A stretch of DNA of 28,768 bases from Methanobacterium sp. (lineage in GTDB: Archaea > Methanobacteriota > Methanobacteria > Methanobacteriales > Methanobacteriaceae), in the NCBI GenBank assembly GCA_030017655.1, contig JASEIM010000024.1:1-28768 (forward strand). The letters are read 5' to 3'. Below, piece after piece: positions 7,954 to 14,836 of the stretch. The notes under the pieces were generated by a model that saw only the letters and a program-made list of their open reading frames with translations, was not told where the DNA came from and did not search any database. Each line of letters starts with the position of its first letter. Position 1 is the first letter of the stretch. Both the position numbers and the translations under genes were made by a program.

Positions 7954-8655
7954 ATGAGAATGATAATCGTTGCTGGAACTCCCGGATCTGGAAAGACTGC
8001 AGTTTTAATGCATGCATTAAAAAGTCTGAATGAGAGAAAATTTAAATCATCAGTGGTTAAAGTGGATTGCCTTTACACAGATGACGATAAAAAATTTGCA
8101 AAAATTGGTGTTCCAACTAAAGTAGGGCTTTCAATGGATATGTGTCCAGATCACTATGCGATTTACAACATAGAAGATATGATAAGCTGGGCTTTAGAAA
8201 ATGAGTCAGATTTTTTAGTTATGGAAACAGCAGGGCTCTGTCACCGTTGTGCCCCTTATACCATGAATTGTCTTGGAGTATGTGTTATAGATGCAACAAG
8301 TGGCCCAAATACTCCCTTAAAAGTAGGTCCTTTCTTGAGCACTGCTGATGTTGCTGTTATTACCAAAGGAGATATGATTTCCCAGGCAGAACGTGAAATA
8401 TTCAGAGAAAGAGTTTTGGAGGTTAATCCTAATTGCAAAGTAATAGAAGCTAATGGGCTTAGCGGCCAGGGATGTGTGGAACTTGCTGAAGAAATGTTGA
8501 AATCCAAAGAAGTAGCTCTTGACCAAGAAAAATTAAGGCATTCAGCCCCCCTTGCAGTATGTACGCTTTGTGTGGGTGAAACAAAAGTAAATAAAAAATA
8601 TCACCGCGGTATACTTAGAAGAATTGACGGTTTCCAGAAATATGAGGGGGAATAA
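7954..8655 (+). CDS. HypB/UreG-like P-loop GTPase, cysteine-rich
   Basis: The 233-residue protein is of the SIMIBI class used for nickel and other metal-centre maturation. It has P-loop GTPGSGKT (8-15), KVDCLYTDDD (36-45), a FLVMETAGLCHRCAP switch (87-101) and a base-recognition loop ITKGD (136-140). Eight cysteines stand out: C39, C64, C96, C99, C106, C110, C203 and C206, including CHRC and CTLC pairs that could bind a metal or an Fe-S cluster. The start is placed at the ATG at 7954, just before the P-loop strand; a TTG at 7867 would add 29 hydrophobic/basic residues and overlap the ABC gene, which is less likely. It is not next to hydrogenase genes, so it is unlikely to be HypB itself. Confidence 0.85.
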   Translation: MRMIIVAGTPGSGKTAVLMHALKSLNERKFKSSVVKVDCLYTDDDKKFAKIGVPTKVGLSMDMCPDHYAIYNIEDMISWALENESDFLVMETAGLCHRCAPYTMNCLGVCVIDATSGPNTPLKVGPFLSTADVAVITKGDMISQAEREIFRERVLEVNPNCKVIEANGLSGQGCVELAEEMLKSKEVALDQEKLRHSAPLAVCTLCVGETKVNKKYHRGILRRIDGFQKYEGE

Positions 8656-8686
8656 TCCCTATATCTTATTTATAGAGGTAATATAA

Positions 8687-9376
8687 ATGACAAACAGTTC
8701 CAACTCAAATCATCGCCAGAAGATTATTAAATTACTTCCAGGTTTTCAATGTGGAATTTGTGGATACGCAAGGTGCGATGAATTTGCTGAAGCGCTTTTA
8801 AGGAAGCATGCTACCCTTGAAGAATGCAGATTCCTGCTTCAAGAAACATTCGCCAAAAATCGGGCTAATTTGGAGAAAATACTCAGGGAAGAGAAAATAA
8901 TTCCCGAAGAAGAGAAAATAATTGGTTTACTGGATGGATATGAAGCAGATATTATTTTAAATGCTCTTCCTGAGGAACATTCTTGTAGAGAAACTCTATT
9001 TCCTTTTACAAGAGAAGAACTTAAAGTTGGAGATATCATTAGATACAGACCTCTCGGATGTCCTATTATTCATTTTGCGGAGATAATTGAAGAAAATCAT
9101 GGATTAATTGTTGTTCATATAGTTGGACCCTGCCACAGACTTGATGAAGAAGCAGATTTTGAATTCAAGGATATTGGCGTTTGTATGGTGGGAGGATTTG
9201 AGGGAATAATTGAAGGGAAGCTTCCAGCAGTTGGGGAAACTGTGAGATTTCTCCCAGGACACTGCATGATGCAGAAGGTTCATTCTGGCGTTGTTGTCCA
9301 GCTTGTAGGTAGAAGAGCTATTATTGAAGGTATTGACCTTAAAGTATGGGCCCCTCCGATTAAAGGGGAAAGATAA
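8687..9376 (+). CDS. Fe-S domain protein in the comA-linked cluster
   Basis: The 229-residue protein begins with a four-cysteine Fe-S module of the type found in CO dehydrogenase/corrinoid and RnfB-like proteins: GFQCGICGYARC followed by LEEC (C22, C25, C30, C47). After a helical linker (about 50-95) comes a unique domain (about 100-229) with five more cysteines (C100, C125, C149, C166, C193) and motifs RPLGCPIIHF, VGPCHRL and LPGHCMMQ. It has no signal peptide or membrane helix. The site GAGGTAAT precedes the ATG, 31 bases after the GTPase gene, so the two are probably co-expressed. The likely role is an Fe-S scaffold or electron carrier for the neighbouring GTPase and ATPase; the target is unknown. 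Confidence 0.75.
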   Translation: MTNSSNSNHRQKIIKLLPGFQCGICGYARCDEFAEALLRKHATLEECRFLLQETFAKNRANLEKILREEKIIPEEEKIIGLLDGYEADIILNALPEEHSCRETLFPFTREELKVGDIIRYRPLGCPIIHFAEIIEENHGLIVVHIVGPCHRLDEEADFEFKDIGVCMVGGFEGIIEGKLPAVGETVRFLPGHCMMQKVHSGVVVQLVGRRAIIEGIDLKVWAPPIKGER

Positions 9377-9409
9377 ATTTTTATATAAAAACAATCGAGG
9401 AAAAATTTA

Positions 9410-10270
9410 ATGGATGTTATTCTTCAGCAAGTCGCTAATTTAAGCATTTTAATCTATATTGTTTCAACGATGTTATATATGGGGCTGAGTTTTTTTCCAA
9501 AACAGTTTATAGAACCTCTAAAAAATAAAAAGCTGATATTGAAATCTTTAGCTGCAAATTTCATGCTTTTGCCCATTATAACTTATATAATTCTCCAAAT
9601 AATCCCTCTTCAACAAGGACTTGCAATTGGACTGGTTTTAATGGCTACAGGGGCTGGATCGCCATTTATGCTTAAAATTGTCCAATTTATAAAGGCAGAT
9701 ATGGCATTTGCAGTAGGTTTAATGCTTATATTATCAACCGTGACTCTAATTTACATGCCGCTGGTACTATCTCTTCTTTTACCTGGCATTTCAATCAATC
9801 CAGTATCCATAGCGACTTCATTACTGGTTTTGATATTTTTACCATTAATTGGTGGAACGGCCTTAAAATGGAGATATAACAATATAGCTAAAACAATTAA
9901 ACCAGTATTTAATCAAATATCAAATATATTCATATTTTTAGTGATAATTCTATATTTAGGGCTTAATTATCCGGATTTTATCTCAGTATTCGGCACAGGG
10001 GCACTTATAGCCACCATAACCTTTGTACTTACAGGTTTTTTGATTGGATATTTTTTAGGTGGACCTTCCAAAAATACAAAAACAGTGCTTGGAATGGGTA
10101 CTGCAATACGAAACTCATCTGCAGCCTTTGTAGTCGCTTTTGCCAATTTCAGCGCAAATTATGATGTAATGGCCATGATAATTGTTGTTTATATGCTCAG
10201 TATTATCATAATGATGTTTATTTCAGGAGAAATTAGTAAACGAACAGGAAAAGTTTCAGAAAATGTATAG
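9410..10270 (+). CDS. Bile acid:sodium symporter (BASS) family transporter
   Basis: A 286-residue integral membrane protein with 9-10 predicted helices. The two BASS signatures are visible: MATGAGSPFMLKI (about 78-90) and GMGTAIRNSSAAFVVAFAN (about 228-246), the crossover helices that bind sodium and substrate. The substrate is probably an organic anion rather than a bile acid; it cannot be told from the sequence. GAGGA precedes the ATG, and it starts 33 bases after the Fe-S gene on the same strand, so it may belong to the comA transcript. If so, uptake or export of a sulfonate or a precursor would be a testable idea. Confidence 0.82.
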   Translation: MDVILQQVANLSILIYIVSTMLYMGLSFFPKQFIEPLKNKKLILKSLAANFMLLPIITYIILQIIPLQQGLAIGLVLMATGAGSPFMLKIVQFIKADMAFAVGLMLILSTVTLIYMPLVLSLLLPGISINPVSIATSLLVLIFLPLIGGTALKWRYNNIAKTIKPVFNQISNIFIFLVIILYLGLNYPDFISVFGTGALIATITFVLTGFLIGYFLGGPSKNTKTVLGMGTAIRNSSAAFVVAFANFSANYDVMAMIIVVYMLSIIIMMFISGEISKRTGKVSENV

Positions 10271-10346
10271 AACCGAGAATTGAATTTTATATTATTCATC
10301 TGGATAGAATTAACTTACATTGTATGAAAAAATATAAAATTAATTG

Positions 10347-10363
10347 GCCAAATATTTTTATTA
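10347..10363 (+). promoter_or_regulatory. Candidate promoter of the F420 ligase-like gene
   Basis: GGCCAAATATTTTTATT is TATA-like and lies about 30 bases before the ATG at 10386, so transcription would begin close to the start codon. This supports the shorter reading of the gene. Confidence 0.35.
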
Positions 10364-10385
10364 CTATTTTAACAGGGTTGCAGTT

Positions 10386-11225
10386 ATGAAAAATACAAAA
10401 TATAAAATTATACCCATAAAAACAGGTTATATCAAGCCAAATGAATCCTATGATATAATCATAGATAATTCAAAGGATTTATTAGAAGATGGAGACTTTC
10501 TTGTAATTTCAGAAACTCCCATAGCCATATCTCAAGGTAGACTTGTTGATGAATCTGAATTTAAGCCATCGCTTCTTGCGATTTTTCTTGCAGATATCTG
10601 GTCTAAATACATTTGGGGCTATTTTTTAGGGTCACTTCTGGGTATTAAGAAAAGGACCATTAAAAATTTAAGAAATTTACCTCCTGAAGCCAGATCACAT
10701 AAAGAGGTCGTTTTAAAGTATTATGGACTAAAACATGCCTTAAAACCTGCTTCTGAAGCAGGAATTGACTTGAGTAACGCTCCGGGGGCTTATGTTTCAC
10801 TTTTACCCGACAAACCAGGGGAAGTTGCGGCGGATATTGCTGTAAAAATATCTAAAAATCTTGGTAAGGAAGTTGTTGTGATAATTATTGACACAGACGT
10901 TACTTATGAACTTTTGGGAAAACGATTTACATCCTTACCTATATCTGCAGAAGGGATTAAAGCTGATTTCGGAATTTTTGGATATTTTTTCGGTAGGTTT
11001 GGTAAAATTGTGGGGCCCACGCCGCTTGCACTTTCTAAGCCCTATGATCTGGATAAAATTATGGAAATTGCCCAGATTGCCGATGATTATCAGAATAAAA
11101 ACGAATACAGTATGAAAACCGTTTATGATATGGGAAAAACATTTAATGATAAAGTTGACTGTGTAACAATTGAAATGTTAGATTCAATTCAACATACACC
11201 TGCAGTTATCATTAGAAGGCGTTGA
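10386..11225 (+). CDS. Coenzyme F420-0:L-glutamate ligase-like protein (CofE paralogue)
   Basis: The 279-residue protein belongs to the CofE superfamily, which adds glutamate to F420-0. It keeps a CofE-like skeleton: DLLEDGDFLVISETPIAISQGRLV (31-54), GIDLSNAPGAYVSLLPDKP (126-144), and KEVVVIIIDTDVTY (161-174), where CofE has its DTxGR loop. It is longer than true CofE (about 250 residues) and carries an extra aromatic segment (IWSKYIWGYFLGSLLG, 71-86), and the metal/GTP loop differs (DTDVTYE). I therefore call it a paralogue of uncertain substrate rather than CofE. The ATG at 10386 follows AGGGTTG; a TTG at 10344 lies in the promoter. Confidence 0.75.
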   Translation: MKNTKYKIIPIKTGYIKPNESYDIIIDNSKDLLEDGDFLVISETPIAISQGRLVDESEFKPSLLAIFLADIWSKYIWGYFLGSLLGIKKRTIKNLRNLPPEARSHKEVVLKYYGLKHALKPASEAGIDLSNAPGAYVSLLPDKPGEVAADIAVKISKNLGKEVVVIIIDTDVTYELLGKRFTSLPISAEGIKADFGIFGYFFGRFGKIVGPTPLALSKPYDLDKIMEIAQIADDYQNKNEYSMKTVYDMGKTFNDKVDCVTIEMLDSIQHTPAVIIRRR

Positions 11226-11321
11226 TATTCATTATCATACATAAGATAATTGCTTGCTGTGATCAATATTGTTTCATCAAAATAATTAAATAGTAGTAAA
11301 ACAATAATACATAGTAACATC

Positions 11322-11356
11322 AAAAATATGTCATGCCCCGAAATGACAATATTTTT
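11322..11356 (+). terminator. Long hairpin in the gap before tfe
   Basis: AAAAATATGTCAT (11322-11334) pairs with ATGACAATATTTTT (11343-11356), a stem of about 13 bp with a one-base bulge and an 8-base GC-rich loop. It lies in the 278-base gap 11226-11503, about 100 bases after the preceding stop, and ends in a T-run, so it could terminate the upstream transcript or serve as an operator for tfe. A weaker pair, ATTATC/GATAAT, is at 11231-11250. Otherwise the gap is AT-rich and non-coding. Confidence 0.45.
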
Positions 11357-11503
11357 AAGAACAAATTTGGATCAAAATTGAATATAAACCCGATTATTCC
11401 ACCGACACACAATGAATATTCTATTTAATTCCCCATTAATACCTTACTAATAATTTAACCATTTTTTTAGCGCGGGAAAGGATCCAAAATAAGGAGGAAA
11501 AAA

Positions 11504-12049
11504 ATGCTTAATGTTAATGGCCCACTAACTCAAGAACAGATTAGATCTTCCCTATCTAAAGAAGGAGCAGAGATGCTTAATGAATCTCTGGTTCAAGAGT
11601 TAATTTATGAAGTTACTGAAGATAATGAAAACAGTATTTCCATTGTCAAATGTTTATTAGAAGGTAAAATAACCGATGAAGAGATTTCTGAAGAAATCGA
11701 ATTAAGGCTCAACATTGTAAGAAAAATTTTATACAGGCTCTACGATGCTGGACTTGCAAGTTACAAGAGGAGCAAAGACCCAGAAACTCAATGGTACACA
11801 TACAGCTGGAAATTCGAAAAAGATAAAGTAATTGACACTATAACCAAAAAATTCGAGGAAAATTCCAGGGAAATGGAAGAATCATTGGCATACGAAGAAG
11901 ACAACATGTTCTTTACATGTATCAATGGATGCAGATATAATTTTGAAGAAGCTTCAGAGTACAATTTTGTATGTCCTGAATGTGAAACAACTCTGGAATA
12001 TCAGGATAACTCTTCTTTAATCACAGAATTAAAGGAAAAAATGAGCTAA
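11504..12049 (+). CDS. tfe: Transcription initiation factor E, alpha subunit (TFE)
   Basis: TFE helps open the promoter with TBP and TFB and stabilises the RNA polymerase clamp. The 181-residue protein has an N-terminal winged helix (about 24-105, LNESLVQELIYEVTED, then NIVRKILYRLYDAGLASYKR), a coiled linker (about 105-130) and a zinc ribbon with C139, C143, C157 and C160 (CINGC...CPEC). Two starts are possible: the ATG at 11504 after AAGGAGG, used here, and the ATG at 11573 after AAGGAG, which would give the more usual beginning MLNESLVQ and remove 23 residues. It heads a plus-strand run with the HD-domain gene 21 bases downstream. Confidence 0.93.
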   Translation: MLNVNGPLTQEQIRSSLSKEGAEMLNESLVQELIYEVTEDNENSISIVKCLLEGKITDEEISEEIELRLNIVRKILYRLYDAGLASYKRSKDPETQWYTYSWKFEKDKVIDTITKKFEENSREMEESLAYEEDNMFFTCINGCRYNFEEASEYNFVCPECETTLEYQDNSSLITELKEKMS

Positions 12050-12070
12050 TTTATTTATAAGGGGTAAAAT

Positions 12071-12550
12071 TTGACCATAAATATTCTGGAAAATCTTAAA
12101 TGCCCCTCTTATTTAATTGAACATTCAAAGGCTGTATGTAATAAAGCCTTAAAACTATCTTCTAATTTTAATGTTAATACTGAACTTGTAAAAACAGGCG
12201 CTTTACTCCATGATATTGGCAGATGCAAAACAAATGGCATAGAGCATGGAATAGTGGGAGCTGAAATATTGAAAGAGCTCGGATTTTCCCATGAAGTTTC
12301 AAATATCGCCCTGAGACATATTGGTGCTGGCATTCCAAAAGAAGAAGCAAAAATACTTGGCTTACCTCCAAAAGATTATATACCTGTTACTTTAGAAGAA
12401 AAAATAGTCGCTCATGCTGACAACCTCATACACTGGAGTGAAGAAGTCAATTTACATTTCACAATTAAAAAATGGAATGAAAAACTTGGTAAGGACCATC
12501 CTTCAATAAAGCGTATTATTAAACTTCATAATGAAATTGTTGGCAAATAA
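12071..12550 (+). CDS. HD-domain phosphohydrolase-like protein
   Basis: The 159-residue protein is a compact HD/HDIG domain, from a family widespread in archaea (I recall it as TIGR00295). Metal-binding positions are visible in order: H18, HD at 47-48 (LLHDIGRC), H59 (GIEHG), H83 (LRHIG) and D117 (AHADNL). Such enzymes cleave phosphate esters of nucleotides or nucleic acids; the substrate here is unknown. The start is a TTG at 12071 following AAGGGGT with normal spacing; no ATG is available. It lies 21 bases after tfe and is likely co-transcribed with it. Confidence 0.82.
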   Translation: MTINILENLKCPSYLIEHSKAVCNKALKLSSNFNVNTELVKTGALLHDIGRCKTNGIEHGIVGAEILKELGFSHEVSNIALRHIGAGIPKEEAKILGLPPKDYIPVTLEEKIVAHADNLIHWSEEVNLHFTIKKWNEKLGKDHPSIKRIIKLHNEIVGK

Positions 12551-12615
12551 CAATTTAATAAAATTTTTTAAGATGATGATCTAAAAAATTAGTATAAAAA
12601 CATTTGGAGATTAAA

Positions 12616-13272
12616 TTGCCATCATCTAAAAATATAATAATATTTACCGGACCTTCACTGCACCCTGATGAAGCTTCAACTATTTTAGATGCTGATTACC
12701 GCCCTCCAATTAAGAGAGGCGACATAATCACTGCCTTAAATGATAATCCCGACATAATAGGCATTATTGACGGCGTTTTTCATCAGCAGCCTGCAGTTTC
12801 CCACCGCGAAATTCTTGAAGCTCTTAAAAAAGGAGTTACGGTAGTGGGCGGTGCCAGCATGGGGGCTCTTAGAGCATCTGAACTTGATGATCTCGGGATG
12901 ATAGGTGTGGGCTATGTATATAACCAGTACAAAAAAGGCCTGATTGAATCAGATGATGATGTGGCTGTTGCTATTAATCCCGTTAATCTTGAACAGATTT
13001 CAGATCCGCTTGTAAGCATGGAATATAACTTTAAAAGGGCTTTAGATAATGGCATCATATCTGAAGAGGAATTTAACATATTACTTAAAACTGCAAAATC
13101 TATTTTTTATCCTAAAAGAACATATGGCCTTGTTTTAAATTCAGCCCCTGTTCATCCTGCAAAAATTGCAGTTATTGAAAACTTTTTAATTAAAGAAGGG
13201 ATCGATATTAAAAAACAGGATGCACTGGAAGTTGTAAAATACATTAAGAATTTATTAAATGACAGAGTATAA
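12616..13272 (+). CDS. tfuA: TfuA-like protein (McrA glycine thioamidation)
   Basis: TfuA works with a YcaO enzyme to convert a glycine of methyl-coenzyme M reductase (McrA) to thioglycine, probably by bringing sulfide. The 218-residue protein carries the TfuA core: IIIFTGPSLHPDEA near the start, DIIGIIDGVFHQQPAVSHREILEAL in the middle, and VGGASMGALRASEL with GMIGVGYVYNQYK (about 77-106). I place the start at the TTG at 12616 because GGAGAT lies just before it; a TTG four codons earlier has no such site. No ycaO gene is in this window. The next gene encodes a LarE-like sulfur transferase, which fits a sulfur-donor partnership. Confidence 0.87.
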   Translation: MPSSKNIIIFTGPSLHPDEASTILDADYRPPIKRGDIITALNDNPDIIGIIDGVFHQQPAVSHREILEALKKGVTVVGGASMGALRASELDDLGMIGVGYVYNQYKKGLIESDDDVAVAINPVNLEQISDPLVSMEYNFKRALDNGIISEEEFNILLKTAKSIFYPKRTYGLVLNSAPVHPAKIAVIENFLIKEGIDIKKQDALEVVKYIKNLLNDRV

Positions 13273-13284
13273 TTCTTCAAAAAG

Positions 13285-13320
13285 AAATATTTAATTAATA
13301 TATTCTAATTAAAAATATTT
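13285..13320 (+). repeat. AT-rich imperfect hairpin between tfuA and larE
   Basis: AAATATTTAATTA (13285-13297) and TAATTAAAAATATTT (13306-13320) pair with a two-base bulge and an 8-base loop. It may end the tfuA transcript. TTTATAAATTT directly after it (13319-13329) looks like a TATA box centred about 27 bases before the next ATG. Confidence 0.35.
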
Positions 13321-13350
13321 TATAAATTTATTTGAGTAAAGGATGAGTCT

Positions 13351-14400
13351 ATGAACCTTGATGAAAAAATAAAAAAATTAAGAGAATATCTTAAAGATAA
13401 AAATGTTTTAGTTGCTTTTTCTGGAGGGGCAGACAGCACTCTTGTTGCAAAAATAGCAAAAGATGTGTGTAGTGAAGCAGTTGCAGTTACTGTTGATAAT
13501 GGGGTTTTACCTCCAGACTGTATAAAAAATGCAGAGGAAATTGCAGCTAAAATTGGAATTGATTATGAGGTAATAAAAGAGAATTTCATTGAAAATGAAG
13601 CTTTTAAATCCAATCAGCCCAATAGATGCTTTATCTGTAAAAGCATAATGTACAGCAAATTAGAGGATGCAGCCGAAGAAAAAGGGATTGATACGATAGT
13701 TGATGGAACAAATATCAGCGATTTACTGGAAGATCGCCCTGGAATAACGGTTAATTATGAAAAAAATATTGTAAGTCCACTTGTCTATGCTGGTTTTACC
13801 AGTGAAGATGTGAGAGACACGCTTAAAAATCTCAATATAGCTTATTCAACCAATACAACCTGTTTTGCAACAAGAATAGCTAAATATAATGAAATAACTC
13901 TTAAAAAAGTAAACAGAATAAGTTATGCCGAATCTTTAATTAAAAATATGGCTGGTGAACCTGTAAGAGTTAGGGATGATAATGATATAGCCCGAATTGA
14001 GGTTGGAAATATTGACAAACTTTTAAATAGAACCTCACTGAATCATATAAACTCAGAACTTAAAGCAGTTGGTTTTAAACGAGTTACGCTTGATATTAGC
14101 GGATATGGAGACGAAGAGAAAGAGCTGGTAATTTATACTCCGTGTAAAGATGAAAAAAATAAAATAATGTTCGAAACTGAGTTACCATATCAAATAGACA
14201 TCAAAAAAACATGTTTAGAACTTGAAAAATTGGGATCTATTAAATGTTCTGAGGAAATGGGTATAGTGATGCTTGAAATTGAAGGGAGAAATGTAACCAT
14301 ATTTAGAGCGGGTAAAATTGTTGCAAGGCGTGTTATTGATAAAGAAGATGCAGAAGATTTATTAATCAGAGTATTGCCACGTATAAGAAGATTTAACTGA
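13351..14400 (+). CDS. larE: LarE-like ATP-dependent sulfur transferase with C-terminal extension
   Basis: A PP-loop ATP pyrophosphatase of the LarE family, which activates a carboxylate with ATP and transfers sulfur. The 349-residue protein has SGGADST (24-30), DNG (49-51), NRCFICK (91-97), VDGTN (117-121) and TTCFATRIAKYNE (169-181). Cysteines C93, C96 and C171 could hold a [4Fe-4S] cluster, as in the non-sacrificial LarE type; C171 matches the sulfur-donating cysteine of Lactobacillus LarE. LarE is normally about 270 residues; here about 75 more follow (about 275-349), an alpha/beta segment ending IFRAGKIVARRVIDKEDAED. No larB or larC is nearby, so lactate racemase cofactor synthesis is unlikely. 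Pairing with tfuA suggests a sulfur source for protein thioamidation. Confidence 0.82.
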   Translation: MNLDEKIKKLREYLKDKNVLVAFSGGADSTLVAKIAKDVCSEAVAVTVDNGVLPPDCIKNAEEIAAKIGIDYEVIKENFIENEAFKSNQPNRCFICKSIMYSKLEDAAEEKGIDTIVDGTNISDLLEDRPGITVNYEKNIVSPLVYAGFTSEDVRDTLKNLNIAYSTNTTCFATRIAKYNEITLKKVNRISYAESLIKNMAGEPVRVRDDNDIARIEVGNIDKLLNRTSLNHINSELKAVGFKRVTLDISGYGDEEKELVIYTPCKDEKNKIMFETELPYQIDIKKTCLELEKLGSIKCSEEMGIVMLEIEGRNVTIFRAGKIVARRVIDKEDAEDLLIRVLPRIRRFN

Positions 14401-14412
14401 TAAAAAGTTTTA

Positions 14413-14835
14413 TTAAAGTTCTTTATGTACATTTTCTTCAATTTTTCTTCTGAAACTTGAAGTTTTTTGCCAGAATCCCCTGTTATCATCACCTTCCAGC
14501 AATATGTATCTTCCAGTAACTTCAACTTCAATTTCGTCCACTGTAATGCTGTTAATAAATATTTCTACCTTAGAAGCATCTTCAATCAGGTCGTTTGTCC
14601 TGTAATCGTAGTTGATAGTAAGATTATTGTAATTGTATACATCCCTAATTGTCTTTTTGATTGTCTGCTCAATTAAATTAAAAATAGTTTCTACTGCTGG
14701 TGCACCTTCCCACCAGCAGTGTCCAAGGATCAATTTTAAGAGTATTGTTTTAACAGATACATTTCCCTGATTTTTTGAGATAATCCTAAGATTTCCTCTG
14801 TCTGATGTTATTTTAAGAAGTAATTGTTCTGACAT
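14413..14835 (-). CDS. Conserved hypothetical protein, CBS-linked
   Basis: A 140-residue soluble protein that I do not recognise. It has no signal peptide, membrane helix or cysteine cluster. It looks alpha/beta, with ILGHCWWEGAPAVETIFNLIEQTIKKTIRDVYNYN (about 36-70) as the most distinctive part and several beta strands after it (KVEIFINSITVDEIEVEVTGRYILLEG). Its ATG comes one base after the stop of the CBS-domain gene, with AAGGATTAAG overlapping that stop, so the two are translationally linked and probably act together. It converges on larE with only 12 bases between the stops. Confidence 0.75.
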   Translation of the reverse strand: MSEQLLLKITSDRGNLRIISKNQGNVSVKTILLKLILGHCWWEGAPAVETIFNLIEQTIKKTIRDVYNYNNLTINYDYRTNDLIEDASKVEIFINSITVDEIEVEVTGRYILLEGDDNRGFWQKTSSFRRKIEENVHKEL

Positions 14836-14836
14836 C

